Source: Sphaerisporangium sp039871875 (lineage in GTDB: Bacteria; Actinomycetota; Actinomycetes; Streptosporangiales; Streptosporangiaceae). Taken from it: a stretch of DNA of 64,000 nt. Made by a program: the position numbers and the translations under genes. Positions 38,152 through 46,898 of this stretch are shown one piece after another (the first letter of the stretch is position 1; each line of letters starts with the position of its first letter). The stretch lies in assembly GCF_039871875.1 (NCBI RefSeq), contig NZ_JBDPMD010000022.1, positions 1-64,000 on the forward strand, in the 5' to 3' direction. The notes below the pieces were generated by a model. The model did no database searches. It was not told the DNA's origin and saw nothing but the letters and a program-made list of their open reading frames with translations.

Positions 38152-41028
38152 TCACCGGGCCGGTTCGCGTCGTCCGCCCGTGGGCGCCGGGTCGGGGGTG
38201 GGGGGAGGGGTGGACGCCCCGGTGCCGGGCGTGTCGCCCCCGAACGGGTCCGGGCCGCCCCCGTTGTTGCAGGAGTCGTCCCATGGGAGGCAGCCCTCGC
38301 CGGTGTCGCCGTTGTCGTCGGGGAAGCCGTCGTCGGTCGGGAAACCGTCGTCGTCGGGGAAAGTTTCATCCTGCGTCGGCGTCGGGGTGGGGGTGGGCTT
38401 CGGCGCGAGGTCCAGCGGCGAACCGATGTTGGACGGCGCGGGGAACTCGACGACCTTCTTGCCCTTCATCGCCTCAGCCATGAACGCGCGCCACACCCGG
38501 GCCGGCACGGTACCGCCGTCGAAGTTGTTGCCGAGGGACAACTCGGCGCCCGTCTTGCGGTCTTCCTTGTACATGCCGACCGAGGTGGACAACTGCGGGG
38601 TGAACCCGACGAACCACGCTTCCTTGTTGTCGTTGTTGGTGCCGGTCTTGCCGGCCACAGGACGGTCGTACAGCGCCGCCGCCGTTCCGGTGCCGCCCTT
38701 CACCACCGACTGGAGCGCGACGACGGCGTCGGCGGCGACCTCTTCGGCGATGACCTGCTTGGGTGTCTTGTCCTCGGTGATGATCTGAATCTTGTTCGGG
38801 TCGATCACCTTGATGACGGTGTGGGTCGGGTAGTGCTTGCCGGCGTTGGCGAAGATCGAGTAGCCCGCCGCCTGCTCCACCGGTGTGACGCCGGCGCTGC
38901 CGATGGAGAAGAGGTACTTGTGGTCGGCGACGCTCTTCTCCATGGCGTCCTTGCTCAGCCCGGCGTCCTCGGCGATGCGCTTGACCGCGTCCAGGCCCAC
39001 CTCGAAGCCCATCTGGCCGTAGGCCGTGTTGATGGAGTGCTGGGTGGCGTAAATGATGTTCATCGAGGACGGCGCGGAGTGGCCGTTGGAGATCGGGGTC
39101 GTGCCCTCCAGCTTCAGGGGCTGCTTGCCCGTCACGAAGCTCTTCAGGCTGTGCCCGGCCTCCAGCCACGCCGCGAGCACGTACGGCTTGAACGCCGACG
39201 CGGCCTGCTTGCGCGCCTGGAACGCCTCGTTGAACTGGTCGGGGTTCTTGCCGAGGTAGTTGTTGCCCCCGTAGAACGCCACAACGCGCCCGTTGGTCGG
39301 GTCCACGGCCGCGAGGCCGGTGTGGACCTCCTTGGGCAGGCCCGCGGTGGTCTGGTTCACGGCGGTCTTGGCGGCCTGCATGAGCTTGCGGTCGAAGGTC
39401 GTGTAGATCTTGTAGCCGCCGGTCTCGATCTGCGCGCGCGGCAGGCCCTTGGCCTCCAGCTCCTTGAGCGCCTCGGTCAGCATGTAGCCGCGCAGGCCGC
39501 TGAACGCCGAGGAGTCCCTGCGGGGCTGGATCTTGGGGAACTTCAGCGTGGCGGGGTAGGCGCCGTACTTCTGCGGGTTCAGCTCGGCCATCTGCTTGAG
39601 CACGTAGGTGAACCGGAACTGGGTGCCGGAGAAGTTCTTCTTCTCCTCCGCCATGTCGAACGCGCCAGGCTGCTGGATGCGGCCCGCGAGGTAGGCGCCC
39701 TCGGCGGGGGTGAGCTTCTTGACGCCGTGGCCGAAGAACTCGTTCGCGGCGGCCTCGATGCCGTAGGTGTTGCGGCCGAAAGGAATGGTGTTGAGGTAGT
39801 ACTCGAGGACCTTGTCCTTGCTCCATTCCTTGTCGAGCTTGATCGCGATGAAGATCTCCTTGACCTTGCGCTTGAGCGCCCGATCCTTGCTGAGGCCCTT
39901 GAAGTAGCCACGCGCCATCTGCTGGGTGATGGTGGACGCGCCCTGCACCTGGGCGCCGGTGGCGGTGTTCCACGCCGCCCGCACCAGGCCGGGGAAGGAG
40001 ATGCCGTCGTCGTTGTAGAACGTCTCGTTCTCGGCCGCGACCACCGCGTCCCTGACGTACTGCGGCACGTCCGCGAGCTTGACTGCGCGGCGCTCGGTGC
40101 CGAGGCGGGCCATGTAGGAGCCGTCGGCGTAGTAGAAGGTGCTGCCCTGCGAGACGGCCGCCTCCTGGGCGTCCTTCTCCGTGGGCAGCTCGGTGTTGGC
40201 GTACCCGACGGCGACCATGCCGAAGACACCCGCCGTCAGCACGGCGAAGCCGACGAGCACGATCTTCCAGTTGGGCAGGAACCGCTTCCAGCCCTTGCGG
40301 CGGGGCGGCTCCCCGCCCTTCGCCACCCTGCGCCGGCCGGGACCTCCCGGGCCTCCCGGGCCTCCGGGACCGCCGGGGCCTCCAGGCCCACCGGGACCAC
40401 CCGGGCCACCGGGGGGAGCGCCGCGGCGGCGGGCGGCGCGGGTGCCCGGTTCGCGGCTGACGACGGTCTCCGCGTCGGACGGGGCGCGCCGCTCGCCGGG
40501 GTCGCGGCGCGGGCCGCCGGGAGCGCCAGGACCGCCTGGGCCGGCAGGGCCACCCGGGGCCCCAGGTCCGCGGTCGGCGGGACCACGGGCCGGGGACGCC
40601 TGCCCGGCGACCCGGGCCATCGACTGCGTGTCCTCGTACGCCGCCTCGGCGCGCCGGGCGCGCGGAGCGCCCGAGGGCCCACGCCGCTCACCGGTGCCCG
40701 CCCGGGGGTCGCCCGCCCGGGGCGGGGGCTCGGCCGCCGCGCGGCGCGGCTGCTCGCCGTACCGGTCCTGCGGCACGGCCCGGTCCCGCGGCTGCGGGGT
40801 GGCGCGGTCGCGGTCCTCCTGGCGTGGCGGGGCGGCGCGGCGCCCCGGTGAGGGTTCCTGCGACCAGCCCGGTGGCGGGGCCTGGTGTCCAGCGGCGGGC
40901 GCGCTCCCCTGAGTAGAGCGACGGCGCCGCCCCGGACGAGCTGATGCACCGGATCCCTCGGCTGGGCCGGGGCGGCCGGTCGGCTCGGGGCCATAGCTGC
41001 TGTAACTCACGCGTCCTCGTCGGGTCAT
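38152..41028 (-). CDS. class A penicillin-binding protein (bifunctional peptidoglycan synthase)
   Basis: A 958-aa protein. Residues 1-250 are a cytoplasmic Pro/Arg-rich tail with a collagen-like GGP-type repeat; a single membrane helix starts at about 256 (IVLVGFAVLTAGVFGMVAVG). The GT51 transglycosylase (VVAAENETFYNDDGISFPGL, ASTITQQMARGYFKG) is followed by a transpeptidase with Ser611-x-x-Lys614 (SAFK), SIN and Lys794-Thr-Gly. The end is an acidic Pro/Asp-rich tail. It polymerises and cross-links peptidoglycan outside the membrane. ATG at 41028. Confidence 0.93.
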   Translation of the reverse strand: MTRRGRVSYSSYGPEPTGRPGPAEGSGASARPGRRRRSTQGSAPAAGHQAPPPGWSQEPSPGRRAAPPRQEDRDRATPQPRDRAVPQDRYGEQPRRAAAEPPPRAGDPRAGTGERRGPSGAPRARRAEAAYEDTQSMARVAGQASPARGPADRGPGAPGGPAGPGGPGAPGGPRRDPGERRAPSDAETVVSREPGTRAARRRGAPPGGPGGPGGPGGPGGPGGPGGPGGPGRRRVAKGGEPPRRKGWKRFLPNWKIVLVGFAVLTAGVFGMVAVGYANTELPTEKDAQEAAVSQGSTFYYADGSYMARLGTERRAVKLADVPQYVRDAVVAAENETFYNDDGISFPGLVRAAWNTATGAQVQGASTITQQMARGYFKGLSKDRALKRKVKEIFIAIKLDKEWSKDKVLEYYLNTIPFGRNTYGIEAAANEFFGHGVKKLTPAEGAYLAGRIQQPGAFDMAEEKKNFSGTQFRFTYVLKQMAELNPQKYGAYPATLKFPKIQPRRDSSAFSGLRGYMLTEALKELEAKGLPRAQIETGGYKIYTTFDRKLMQAAKTAVNQTTAGLPKEVHTGLAAVDPTNGRVVAFYGGNNYLGKNPDQFNEAFQARKQAASAFKPYVLAAWLEAGHSLKSFVTGKQPLKLEGTTPISNGHSAPSSMNIIYATQHSINTAYGQMGFEVGLDAVKRIAEDAGLSKDAMEKSVADHKYLFSIGSAGVTPVEQAAGYSIFANAGKHYPTHTVIKVIDPNKIQIITEDKTPKQVIAEEVAADAVVALQSVVKGGTGTAAALYDRPVAGKTGTNNDNKEAWFVGFTPQLSTSVGMYKEDRKTGAELSLGNNFDGGTVPARVWRAFMAEAMKGKKVVEFPAPSNIGSPLDLAPKPTPTPTPTQDETFPDDDGFPTDDGFPDDNGDTGEGCLPWDDSCNNGGGPDPFGGDTPGTGASTPPPTPDPAPTGGRREPAR

Positions 41029-41114
41029 CTGGCGATCTGGAGGTCTTCGACGTCTGTGCGGCAGGCGGGGCGTCACGCGCCTTGAAGGGAACAGGGGACT
41101 CGATCGTGGGCCGG

Positions 41115-41522
41115 CTAGGTCTCCGCGATCTGCCGGTCCGTATCGGGGTCGCCCGGTGGCCCATCAGTGCCTAGGACGAAGGAGACCGTCAGGTGATTCC
41201 ATGCACAACCTTGGCAGACCTCAACAACGTAGACCCTGAATTCCGGGTATTCGCGAGCCATCTGAACAAGGTCTGACGTTGCCTTTACGTGTCCCGCGAC
41301 CCGTCCGAGCTGGTCGCCGTACACGTATGTGACATGGGTCACGTTCTGGTGCTCACATATGGGGCACCTGCGCTGCGTGGGCTCACCGTGGTATCTGGCT
41401 GCGCGCAGAAGGTAGGGATGAGCATCGCACACGTCGCGTTTGGTCGTGCGACCGGAGCGTAGCGACTGTACCGTCGCCCGCTTCGCTAGGCCGTAGTCCA
41501 CGACCCGTCGCTGTGACCACAC
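41115..41522 (-). CDS. DUF5318 family protein
   Basis: A 135-aa actinobacterial protein: SQRRVVDYGLAKRATVQSLR, CDAHPYLLRAARYHGEPTQR, CPICEHQNVTHVTYVYGDQL and CQGCAWNHL. The CPIC and CQGC pairs probably bind one zinc. Function unknown. I chose GTG at 41522 because the family starts there; it is divergent from padR and shares its operator region. Confidence 0.75.
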   Translation of the reverse strand: MWSQRRVVDYGLAKRATVQSLRSGRTTKRDVCDAHPYLLRAARYHGEPTQRRCPICEHQNVTHVTYVYGDQLGRVAGHVKATSDLVQMAREYPEFRVYVVEVCQGCAWNHLTVSFVLGTDGPPGDPDTDRQIAET

Positions 41523-41613
41523 GAGCGCCAGACTACGACTTTTTTCGCTTTTCAGGTCAATCGCTTGACGAGTTTCTTGATTGCCAAGTATGCCAGCCCG
41601 ACGTATCCTGGGG

Positions 41614-41632
41614 ATGTATCGACTCGATACAT
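41614..41632. promoter_or_regulatory. PadR-type operator
   Basis: ATGTATCGACTCGATACAT is a perfect dyad with a three-base centre, in the 146-bp region between the DUF5318 and padR genes. It matches the ATGT-N-ACAT design of PadR operators. Repression by the adjacent PadR protein, and through read-through of ino1, is inferred. Confidence 0.7.
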
Positions 41633-41668
41633 CGCAGGAACACATCATCGCGAGAGGGGGCGGTTCCA

Positions 41669-42319
41669 GTGGCGGTCGGACGAGGCGGAGTACTGGAACT
41701 GGCCGTGCTCGGCTCGCTCAACGAGACACCCCTGCATGGCTATGAGCTGCGTAAACGGCTCAACGCCCTGCTCGGCATGTTCCGCGCGTTCTCCTACGGT
41801 TCGCTCTATCCGTGCCTGCGGCAGTTGCTCGCCGACGGGCTGATCGCGGAGGAGCCTCCGGAGGACGGCGGCTGCGGCACGGCGGCCAAGAGCGATGTCG
41901 CCCCGCCGCTCACCGGTCGCCGGTCCAAGATCGTCTACAAGCTGACCGCCGAAGGCAAGGAACGACTGCAAGAGCTGCTGACCCAGGCGGGGCCCTCCTC
42001 CTGGGAGGACGAGAGCTTCGGCGTGCACTTCGCCTTCTTCCGCCTCACCGAGGCCGAGGTGCGGCTTCGCATCCTGGAGGGCCGCCGCAGCCGCTTGGAG
42101 GAGCGTCTCGACGCGGTCCGCACCGCTCTCGCCCGCACGCGCGAACGGCTCGACAGCTACACCCTTGAGCTGCAACGCCACGGTTTGGAGTCGGTCGAGC
42201 GCGAGGTGCGCTGGTTGAACGAACTGATCGATACCGAACGGGAGCAAGCCGTTCGGGCAAGAGCGGAGAGGGCACAGGCGCAGTCCGCCGAGCCCGTTCC
42301 TGATGAGACGAACGAGTAA
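41669..42319 (+). CDS. PadR-family transcriptional regulator
   Basis: A 216-aa protein: winged helix (LELAVLGSLNETPLHGYELR, AFSYGSLYPCLRQLLADGLI) and a C-terminal coiled coil for dimerisation (RRSRLEERLDAVRTALARTR). Gene pair padR-ino1 is a conserved actinomycete arrangement; the two are separated by 13 bases, so PadR may set inositol synthesis. GTG start at 41669 with a G-rich ribosome binding site. Confidence 0.88.
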   Translation: MAVGRGGVLELAVLGSLNETPLHGYELRKRLNALLGMFRAFSYGSLYPCLRQLLADGLIAEEPPEDGGCGTAAKSDVAPPLTGRRSKIVYKLTAEGKERLQELLTQAGPSSWEDESFGVHFAFFRLTEAEVRLRILEGRRSRLEERLDAVRTALARTRERLDSYTLELQRHGLESVEREVRWLNELIDTEREQAVRARAERAQAQSAEPVPDETNE

Positions 42320-42332
42320 AGGAGCGAGTGCG

Positions 42333-43412
42333 ATGGGTTCCGTGCGCGTAGCCATCGTGGGCGTGGGCAACTGCGCCGCGGCGCTGGTGCAGGGCGTGCA
42401 ATATTACAAGGACGCCGACCCGGCCACCCGGGTCCCCGGGCTGATGCATGTCCAGTTCGGCGACTACCACGTCGGCGACGTGGAGTTCGTGGCCGCTTTC
42501 GACGTCGACGCCAAGAAGGTCGGCCGCGACCTCTCCGAGGCGATCGTCGCGTCCGAGAACAACACCATCAAGATCTGTGACGTGCCCCCCACCGGCGTCA
42601 CCGTGCAGCGTGGTCCCACGTACGACGGTCTCGGCGAGTACTACCGCGAGCTGATCGAGGAGTCCGACGAGGCCCCGGTCGACGTCGTGGCCGTCCTCAA
42701 GGAGGCCCGCGCCGACGTCCTGGTGTCCTACCTGCCCGTGGGCTCCGAGGAGGCCGACCGCTACTACGCGCAGTGCGCCATCGACGCCGGCGTCGCCTTC
42801 GTCAACGCGCTGCCGGTGTTCATCGCCTCCGACCCGGTGTGGGCGAAGAAGTTCACCGACGCCGGCGTGCCGATCGTCGGCGACGACATCAAGTCCCAGG
42901 TCGGCGCCACCATCACCCACCGCGTCATGGCCAAGCTCTTCGAGGACCGCGGGGTCGAGCTGCTGCGGACGTACCAGCTCAACTTCGGCGGCAACATGGA
43001 CTTCATGAACATGCTGGAGCGCAAGCGCCTCCAGTCCAAGAAGATCTCCAAGACCCAGTCGGTCACCTCGCAGATCCCGCACGAGATGGCCAAGGCCGAC
43101 GTCCACATCGGCCCGTCCGACCACGTGCCGTGGCTCGACGACCGCAAGTGGGCCTACGTGCGCCTGGAGGGCCGGTCCTTCGGCGACACCCCGCTGAACC
43201 TCGAGTACAAGCTGGAGGTCTGGGACTCCCCCAACTCGGCCGGCGTCATCATCGACGCGGTGCGCGCCGCCAAGATCGCGATGGACCGCGGCATCGGCGG
43301 CCCCATCCTGTCGGCTTCCTCCTACTTCATGAAGTCCCCGCCGGAGCAGTACTCCGACGACGACGCCCGCGAGGCCGTCGAGAAGTTCATCCGCGGCGAG
43401 GTCGAGCGCTGA
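42333..43412 (+). CDS. ino1: inositol-3-phosphate synthase
   Basis: A 359-aa NAD-dependent enzyme converting glucose 6-phosphate to inositol 3-phosphate, the first step to phosphatidylinositol and mycothiol. Rossmann motif VAIVGVGNCAAALVQG, VGDDIKSQVGATITHR and NFGGNMDFMNMLE with KKISKTQSV are the family's active-site segments. The ATG has AAAGGAG eight bases upstream. Confidence 0.95.
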   Translation: MGSVRVAIVGVGNCAAALVQGVQYYKDADPATRVPGLMHVQFGDYHVGDVEFVAAFDVDAKKVGRDLSEAIVASENNTIKICDVPPTGVTVQRGPTYDGLGEYYRELIEESDEAPVDVVAVLKEARADVLVSYLPVGSEEADRYYAQCAIDAGVAFVNALPVFIASDPVWAKKFTDAGVPIVGDDIKSQVGATITHRVMAKLFEDRGVELLRTYQLNFGGNMDFMNMLERKRLQSKKISKTQSVTSQIPHEMAKADVHIGPSDHVPWLDDRKWAYVRLEGRSFGDTPLNLEYKLEVWDSPNSAGVIIDAVRAAKIAMDRGIGGPILSASSYFMKSPPEQYSDDDAREAVEKFIRGEVER

Positions 43413-43440
43413 CGCCGGTCGCACCCGCCGCCGTCAGGCG

Positions 43441-44037
43441 TCAGGTGGTACGGCCGGGGCGCGCGGCGGGCGGCAGGCCGGCCGGGTCGCCCGCGGGCCA
43501 CGCCGACGGATCGGGGCCGAGTGCGGTGAGGAGGGGAACCTGCTCACCGCACCACGGCGAGATCGCGAGCAGCCCGCTCGTCACGTCGTCGGCGAACTCC
43601 TTCCACGGCATCCACCGCGCGTCGCCCACCTCGTCGGGGTTGGGCCGCGGGTCGCCGGCGACCACGGCACGGTAGACCGGGCACATCTCGTGCTCCACCG
43701 TGCCGTCCGGCATCACCGCGCGGTACGCGAAGCCCGGCAGGATCAGCTCTATGTGACCGGCGGTCAGGCCGAGCTCGTAGGAAAGCCTGCGGGCCACCGC
43801 GTCGGCCGGCGCCTCCCCCGGCAGCGGGTGCCCGCACACGCTGTTGGTCCACACCCCCGGCCAGGTCGCCTTGTGCGAGGCACGGCGGCTGAGCAGCACC
43901 CGTCCCTCGTCGTCGAACACGTAGCACGAGAACGCCAGGTGCAGCGGCGTGTCGGTGCCGTGCACGACTGCCTTCGGCGCGGTGCCGACGGCCTCACCGG
44001 CGGCGTTGAGGAGCACGACATGTTCGTCAAGGGTCAC
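43441..44037 (-). CDS. idi: isopentenyl-diphosphate delta-isomerase (type 1)
   Basis: A 198-aa Nudix-fold enzyme interconverting IPP and DMAPP. HLAFSCYVFDDEGRVLLSRR, WTNSVCGHP with the catalytic Cys, and EHEMCPVYRA with the catalytic Glu are present. GTG at 44037 was taken from VTLDEHVVLLN. Confidence 0.93.
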   Translation of the reverse strand: MTLDEHVVLLNAAGEAVGTAPKAVVHGTDTPLHLAFSCYVFDDEGRVLLSRRASHKATWPGVWTNSVCGHPLPGEAPADAVARRLSYELGLTAGHIELILPGFAYRAVMPDGTVEHEMCPVYRAVVAGDPRPNPDEVGDARWMPWKEFADDVTSGLLAISPWCGEQVPLLTALGPDPSAWPAGDPAGLPPAARPGRTT

Positions 44038-44256
44038 GTGTCCGAGATTACGTGGCGGTGCCCGGTCGCCGTCACGAAGCCGCGGCCCGGCGCGTCGTAG
44101 CACCTTCCCTCTGGGAGAGGCAAAGCTCACCCCCGGTGGGTCAGCCCTCATCCCCCCTGGCCGACGGCGCGCAAAGAGGCTTATAACCCACTCTTGGTGC
44201 CATATCGGGGATGTTCCCGATGTGACGCCCACCACCCGGCCAGTAGGCTGACGCGC

Positions 44257-45567
44257 GTGTCTTTCGTCTCCGACCTGAGGGTCGTCCTCCGAGGCCGGGA
44301 CTTCAAGCGGCTCTTCGCCACCCGTCTGGTGTCCCAGTTCTCCGACGGCGTCTTCCAGTTCGCGGTGGCCGGGTACGCGTTCTTCACTCCCGAGAAGCAG
44401 ACGAGCGCCACCGAGGCCGCGATCGCGTTCGCGGTGCTGCTGCTGCCGTACTCCGTCCTCGGGCCGTTCGCGGGGGTCCTCATCGACCGCTGGTCGCGGC
44501 GGCAGATCCTCGTCGTCGCGCCGATCGTGCGCGGCGGCCTCCTGCTGCTCGCGGCGCTGATGGTCGCGCTGAACGCCCCGGACCTCTACTTCTACGGCAC
44601 CGCCCTGCTCGTGCTCGGCGTCAACCGCTTCTTCCTGAGCGCGCTCAGCGCGGGGCTGCCCCACGTGGTCCAGGGCGAGCGCCTGCTGCTCGCCGCCAAC
44701 GCGGTGACCCCCACCTCGGGCACCGTCGCCACGTTCATCGGCGCCGGCGCCGGGTTCCTGCTGCGCATGCTGTTCGGGCCCTCCCACGGCGGGACGGCGC
44801 TGATCCTCGTGGTATCCGGCGTGATGTTCGGGCTGTCCGCGCTGGTCGCCGCCACCATGGCGCGCCCCCTGCTGGGCCCGGCGTACGACGAGAGCCTCCC
44901 CCAGGCGCGCGAGGCGGTGCGCAACGTGGTCACCGGCCTCGTGGACGGCGTGCGGCACGTGCTGCACCGCCGCTCTCCCGCGGCGGCGCTCGGCGGCATG
45001 GCCGCGCACCGCTTCATGTACGGCCTGTTCGTCGTGACGACCGTCATGCTCTACCGCTACTACTTCACGCACGACGCCGAGGCGGGGCTCAGCGAGGTCA
45101 CCGGCGTGCTCGCGACCTCCGGGGCCGGATTCCTCGTCGCCGCGCTCATCACCCCGTGGGCCACCGAGCGGTTCCGTCCCGAGGGGTGGATCCCCATCAT
45201 GCTGGCCACCGGGGGCGTACTCGAACTGGCGCTGTGCCTGTCGTTCCACCAGGCGGGGTTCCTCGCGGCGGGCTTCGTGCTCGGCGTCACCGGGCAGAGC
45301 GTGAAGATCTGCGCCGACACGATCGTGCAGCGCGACGTCGGAGAGGTCTACCTCGGGCGGATCTTCTCGGTCTACGACATGCTCTTCAACGGCATGCTGG
45401 TGCTCGCCGCGGCGGTGGCCGCGTTCCTGCTCCCGGCCAACGGCAGGTCCTCCCTCGTGCTGACCATCGCCGGGGTCGGGTACATCGCCGCCGCGGGCCT
45501 GTTCCGGCTGGCCGTGGGCGGGGACGGCTCCCGGCGCCGGGCACCCGAGCAGTTGCCCCAGCAGTAG
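44257..45567 (+). CDS. MFS transporter
   Basis: A 436-aa protein with about twelve membrane helices; RLFATRLVSQFSDGVFQFAV and LIDRWSRRQILVVAPIVRGG (the loop 2-3 motif) are typical of the MFS_3/enterobactin-exporter-like group. Substrate unknown. The GTG start follows TAGGCT by about ten bases without a ribosome binding site, consistent with a leaderless message. Confidence 0.85.
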   Translation: MSFVSDLRVVLRGRDFKRLFATRLVSQFSDGVFQFAVAGYAFFTPEKQTSATEAAIAFAVLLLPYSVLGPFAGVLIDRWSRRQILVVAPIVRGGLLLLAALMVALNAPDLYFYGTALLVLGVNRFFLSALSAGLPHVVQGERLLLAANAVTPTSGTVATFIGAGAGFLLRMLFGPSHGGTALILVVSGVMFGLSALVAATMARPLLGPAYDESLPQAREAVRNVVTGLVDGVRHVLHRRSPAAALGGMAAHRFMYGLFVVTTVMLYRYYFTHDAEAGLSEVTGVLATSGAGFLVAALITPWATERFRPEGWIPIMLATGGVLELALCLSFHQAGFLAAGFVLGVTGQSVKICADTIVQRDVGEVYLGRIFSVYDMLFNGMLVLAAAVAAFLLPANGRSSLVLTIAGVGYIAAAGLFRLAVGGDGSRRRAPEQLPQQ

Positions 45568-45571
45568 GGGG

Positions 45572-46852
45572 CTAGGCGGGCAGGGCCTCCGCGGCCGCGG
45601 TCATCGCGCGGGTGACGGCCGCGAGGTCGCCGGGCGTGACGCCGTAGGGCGGCATCGTGTAGATCAGCCGCCCGAACGGCCGCAGCCACACCCCGTGGGC
45701 CATCACGATCTCCTGCACCTTCGGCACGTCCACCGGCGCGGTGGCCTCGATCACCCCGATGGCGCCGAGCACCCGCACGTCCGCCACGCCGGGGGCCCTC
45801 GCCGCACCGGCGAGCCCGGCGGCGAGGTCGTCCTCGATCCGCCGTACCTCCTGCCGCCACGGCCGCTCGGCCAGCAGGTCGAGCGACGCGCCCGCCACCG
45901 CCGCGGCCAGAGGGTTGCCCATGTACGTCGGCCCGTGCATGAGCACGCCGACCCGCTCGGCCACCGCCTCGGTGCACAGGGTGGCCGCCATGGTGAGGTA
46001 CCCGCCGGTCAGGGCCTTGCCGACGCACATGATGTCCGGCCGCACCCCCGCGTGGTCGCAGCCGAACATCTCGCCGGTGCGGCCGAAGCCGGTGGCGATC
46101 TCGTCCGCGATGAGCAGCAGGCCGTGCTCGTCGGCCAGCTCGCGCAGCCGGCGCAGGTAGGCGGGGTGGGAGAACCGCATGCCGCCCGCGCCCTGCACCA
46201 CGGGCTCCACGATGATCGCCGCCAGCTCGGCGGCGTGCCGCGCCACCAGCTCCTCCAGGTGGGCGAGGTAGCCGGGGTCGGGCGGGGACGGCTCGCGCTC
46301 CCCGTCCGGCCCGAGGTGCCGCCCGTGGTCGCCGGGGGGCGCGTCGGCGAAGACGTGCCGCGGCAGCAGGTCCGTGAACAGGTGGTGCATGCCGTTCACC
46401 GGGTCGCAGACCGCCATGACGCCGAACGTGTCGCCGTGGTAGCCGTTCCTGACGGTGAGCAGGCGCCCGCGGCCGGTCGCCTGCACGGCCATCTTGATCG
46501 CCACCTCGACGGCCACCGAGCCCGAGTCGGCCAGGAAGACCTTCGGCAGGCCGGTCAGCCCGGCGAGGCGCACCGCCAGCCGCACCGCGGGCTCGTGGGT
46601 GAGGCCGCCGAACATCACGTGGGACATCACGTCGAGCTGCGCGTGGGCGGCGGCGTTGAGCCGCGGGTGGTTGTGGCCGTGGATGGCCGCCCACCACGAC
46701 GACATGCCGTCGATCAGCTCCCGGCCGTCCGCCAGGGTCAGCCGCACGCCGTCCGCCCCCGCCACGGGGTACGCGGGCGCCGGCGCGGCGGCCGAGGCGT
46801 ACGGGTGCCACAGATGCGCGCGATCGAGATCACGCAGCGTATCGGCGTTCAC
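45572..46852 (-). CDS. bioA: adenosylmethionine-8-amino-7-oxononanoate aminotransferase
   Basis: A 426-aa PLP enzyme that uses SAM as amino donor to make 7,8-diaminopelargonic acid for biotin. LWHPYASAAAPAPAYP and DGMSSWWAAIHGHNHPRL are typical BioA; ADEIATGFGRTGEMFGC, and CVGKALTGGYLTMAAT with the PLP lysine, complete the fold. No other bio gene is near. Confidence 0.92.
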   Translation of the reverse strand: MNADTLRDLDRAHLWHPYASAAAPAPAYPVAGADGVRLTLADGRELIDGMSSWWAAIHGHNHPRLNAAAHAQLDVMSHVMFGGLTHEPAVRLAVRLAGLTGLPKVFLADSGSVAVEVAIKMAVQATGRGRLLTVRNGYHGDTFGVMAVCDPVNGMHHLFTDLLPRHVFADAPPGDHGRHLGPDGEREPSPPDPGYLAHLEELVARHAAELAAIIVEPVVQGAGGMRFSHPAYLRRLRELADEHGLLLIADEIATGFGRTGEMFGCDHAGVRPDIMCVGKALTGGYLTMAATLCTEAVAERVGVLMHGPTYMGNPLAAAVAGASLDLLAERPWRQEVRRIEDDLAAGLAGAARAPGVADVRVLGAIGVIEATAPVDVPKVQEIVMAHGVWLRPFGRLIYTMPPYGVTPGDLAAVTRAMTAAAEALPA

Positions 46853-46898
46853 CCGGCCACCCTAGCGTGGCACCCCTCCCGGGAGGGCGTGACCGGAC

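Noticed and set aside
36868..40851. 1327-aa open frame opposite the glycosyltransferase and PBP genes
   Set aside because: It is the antisense shadow of two well-supported genes in GC-rich DNA, with low-complexity product.
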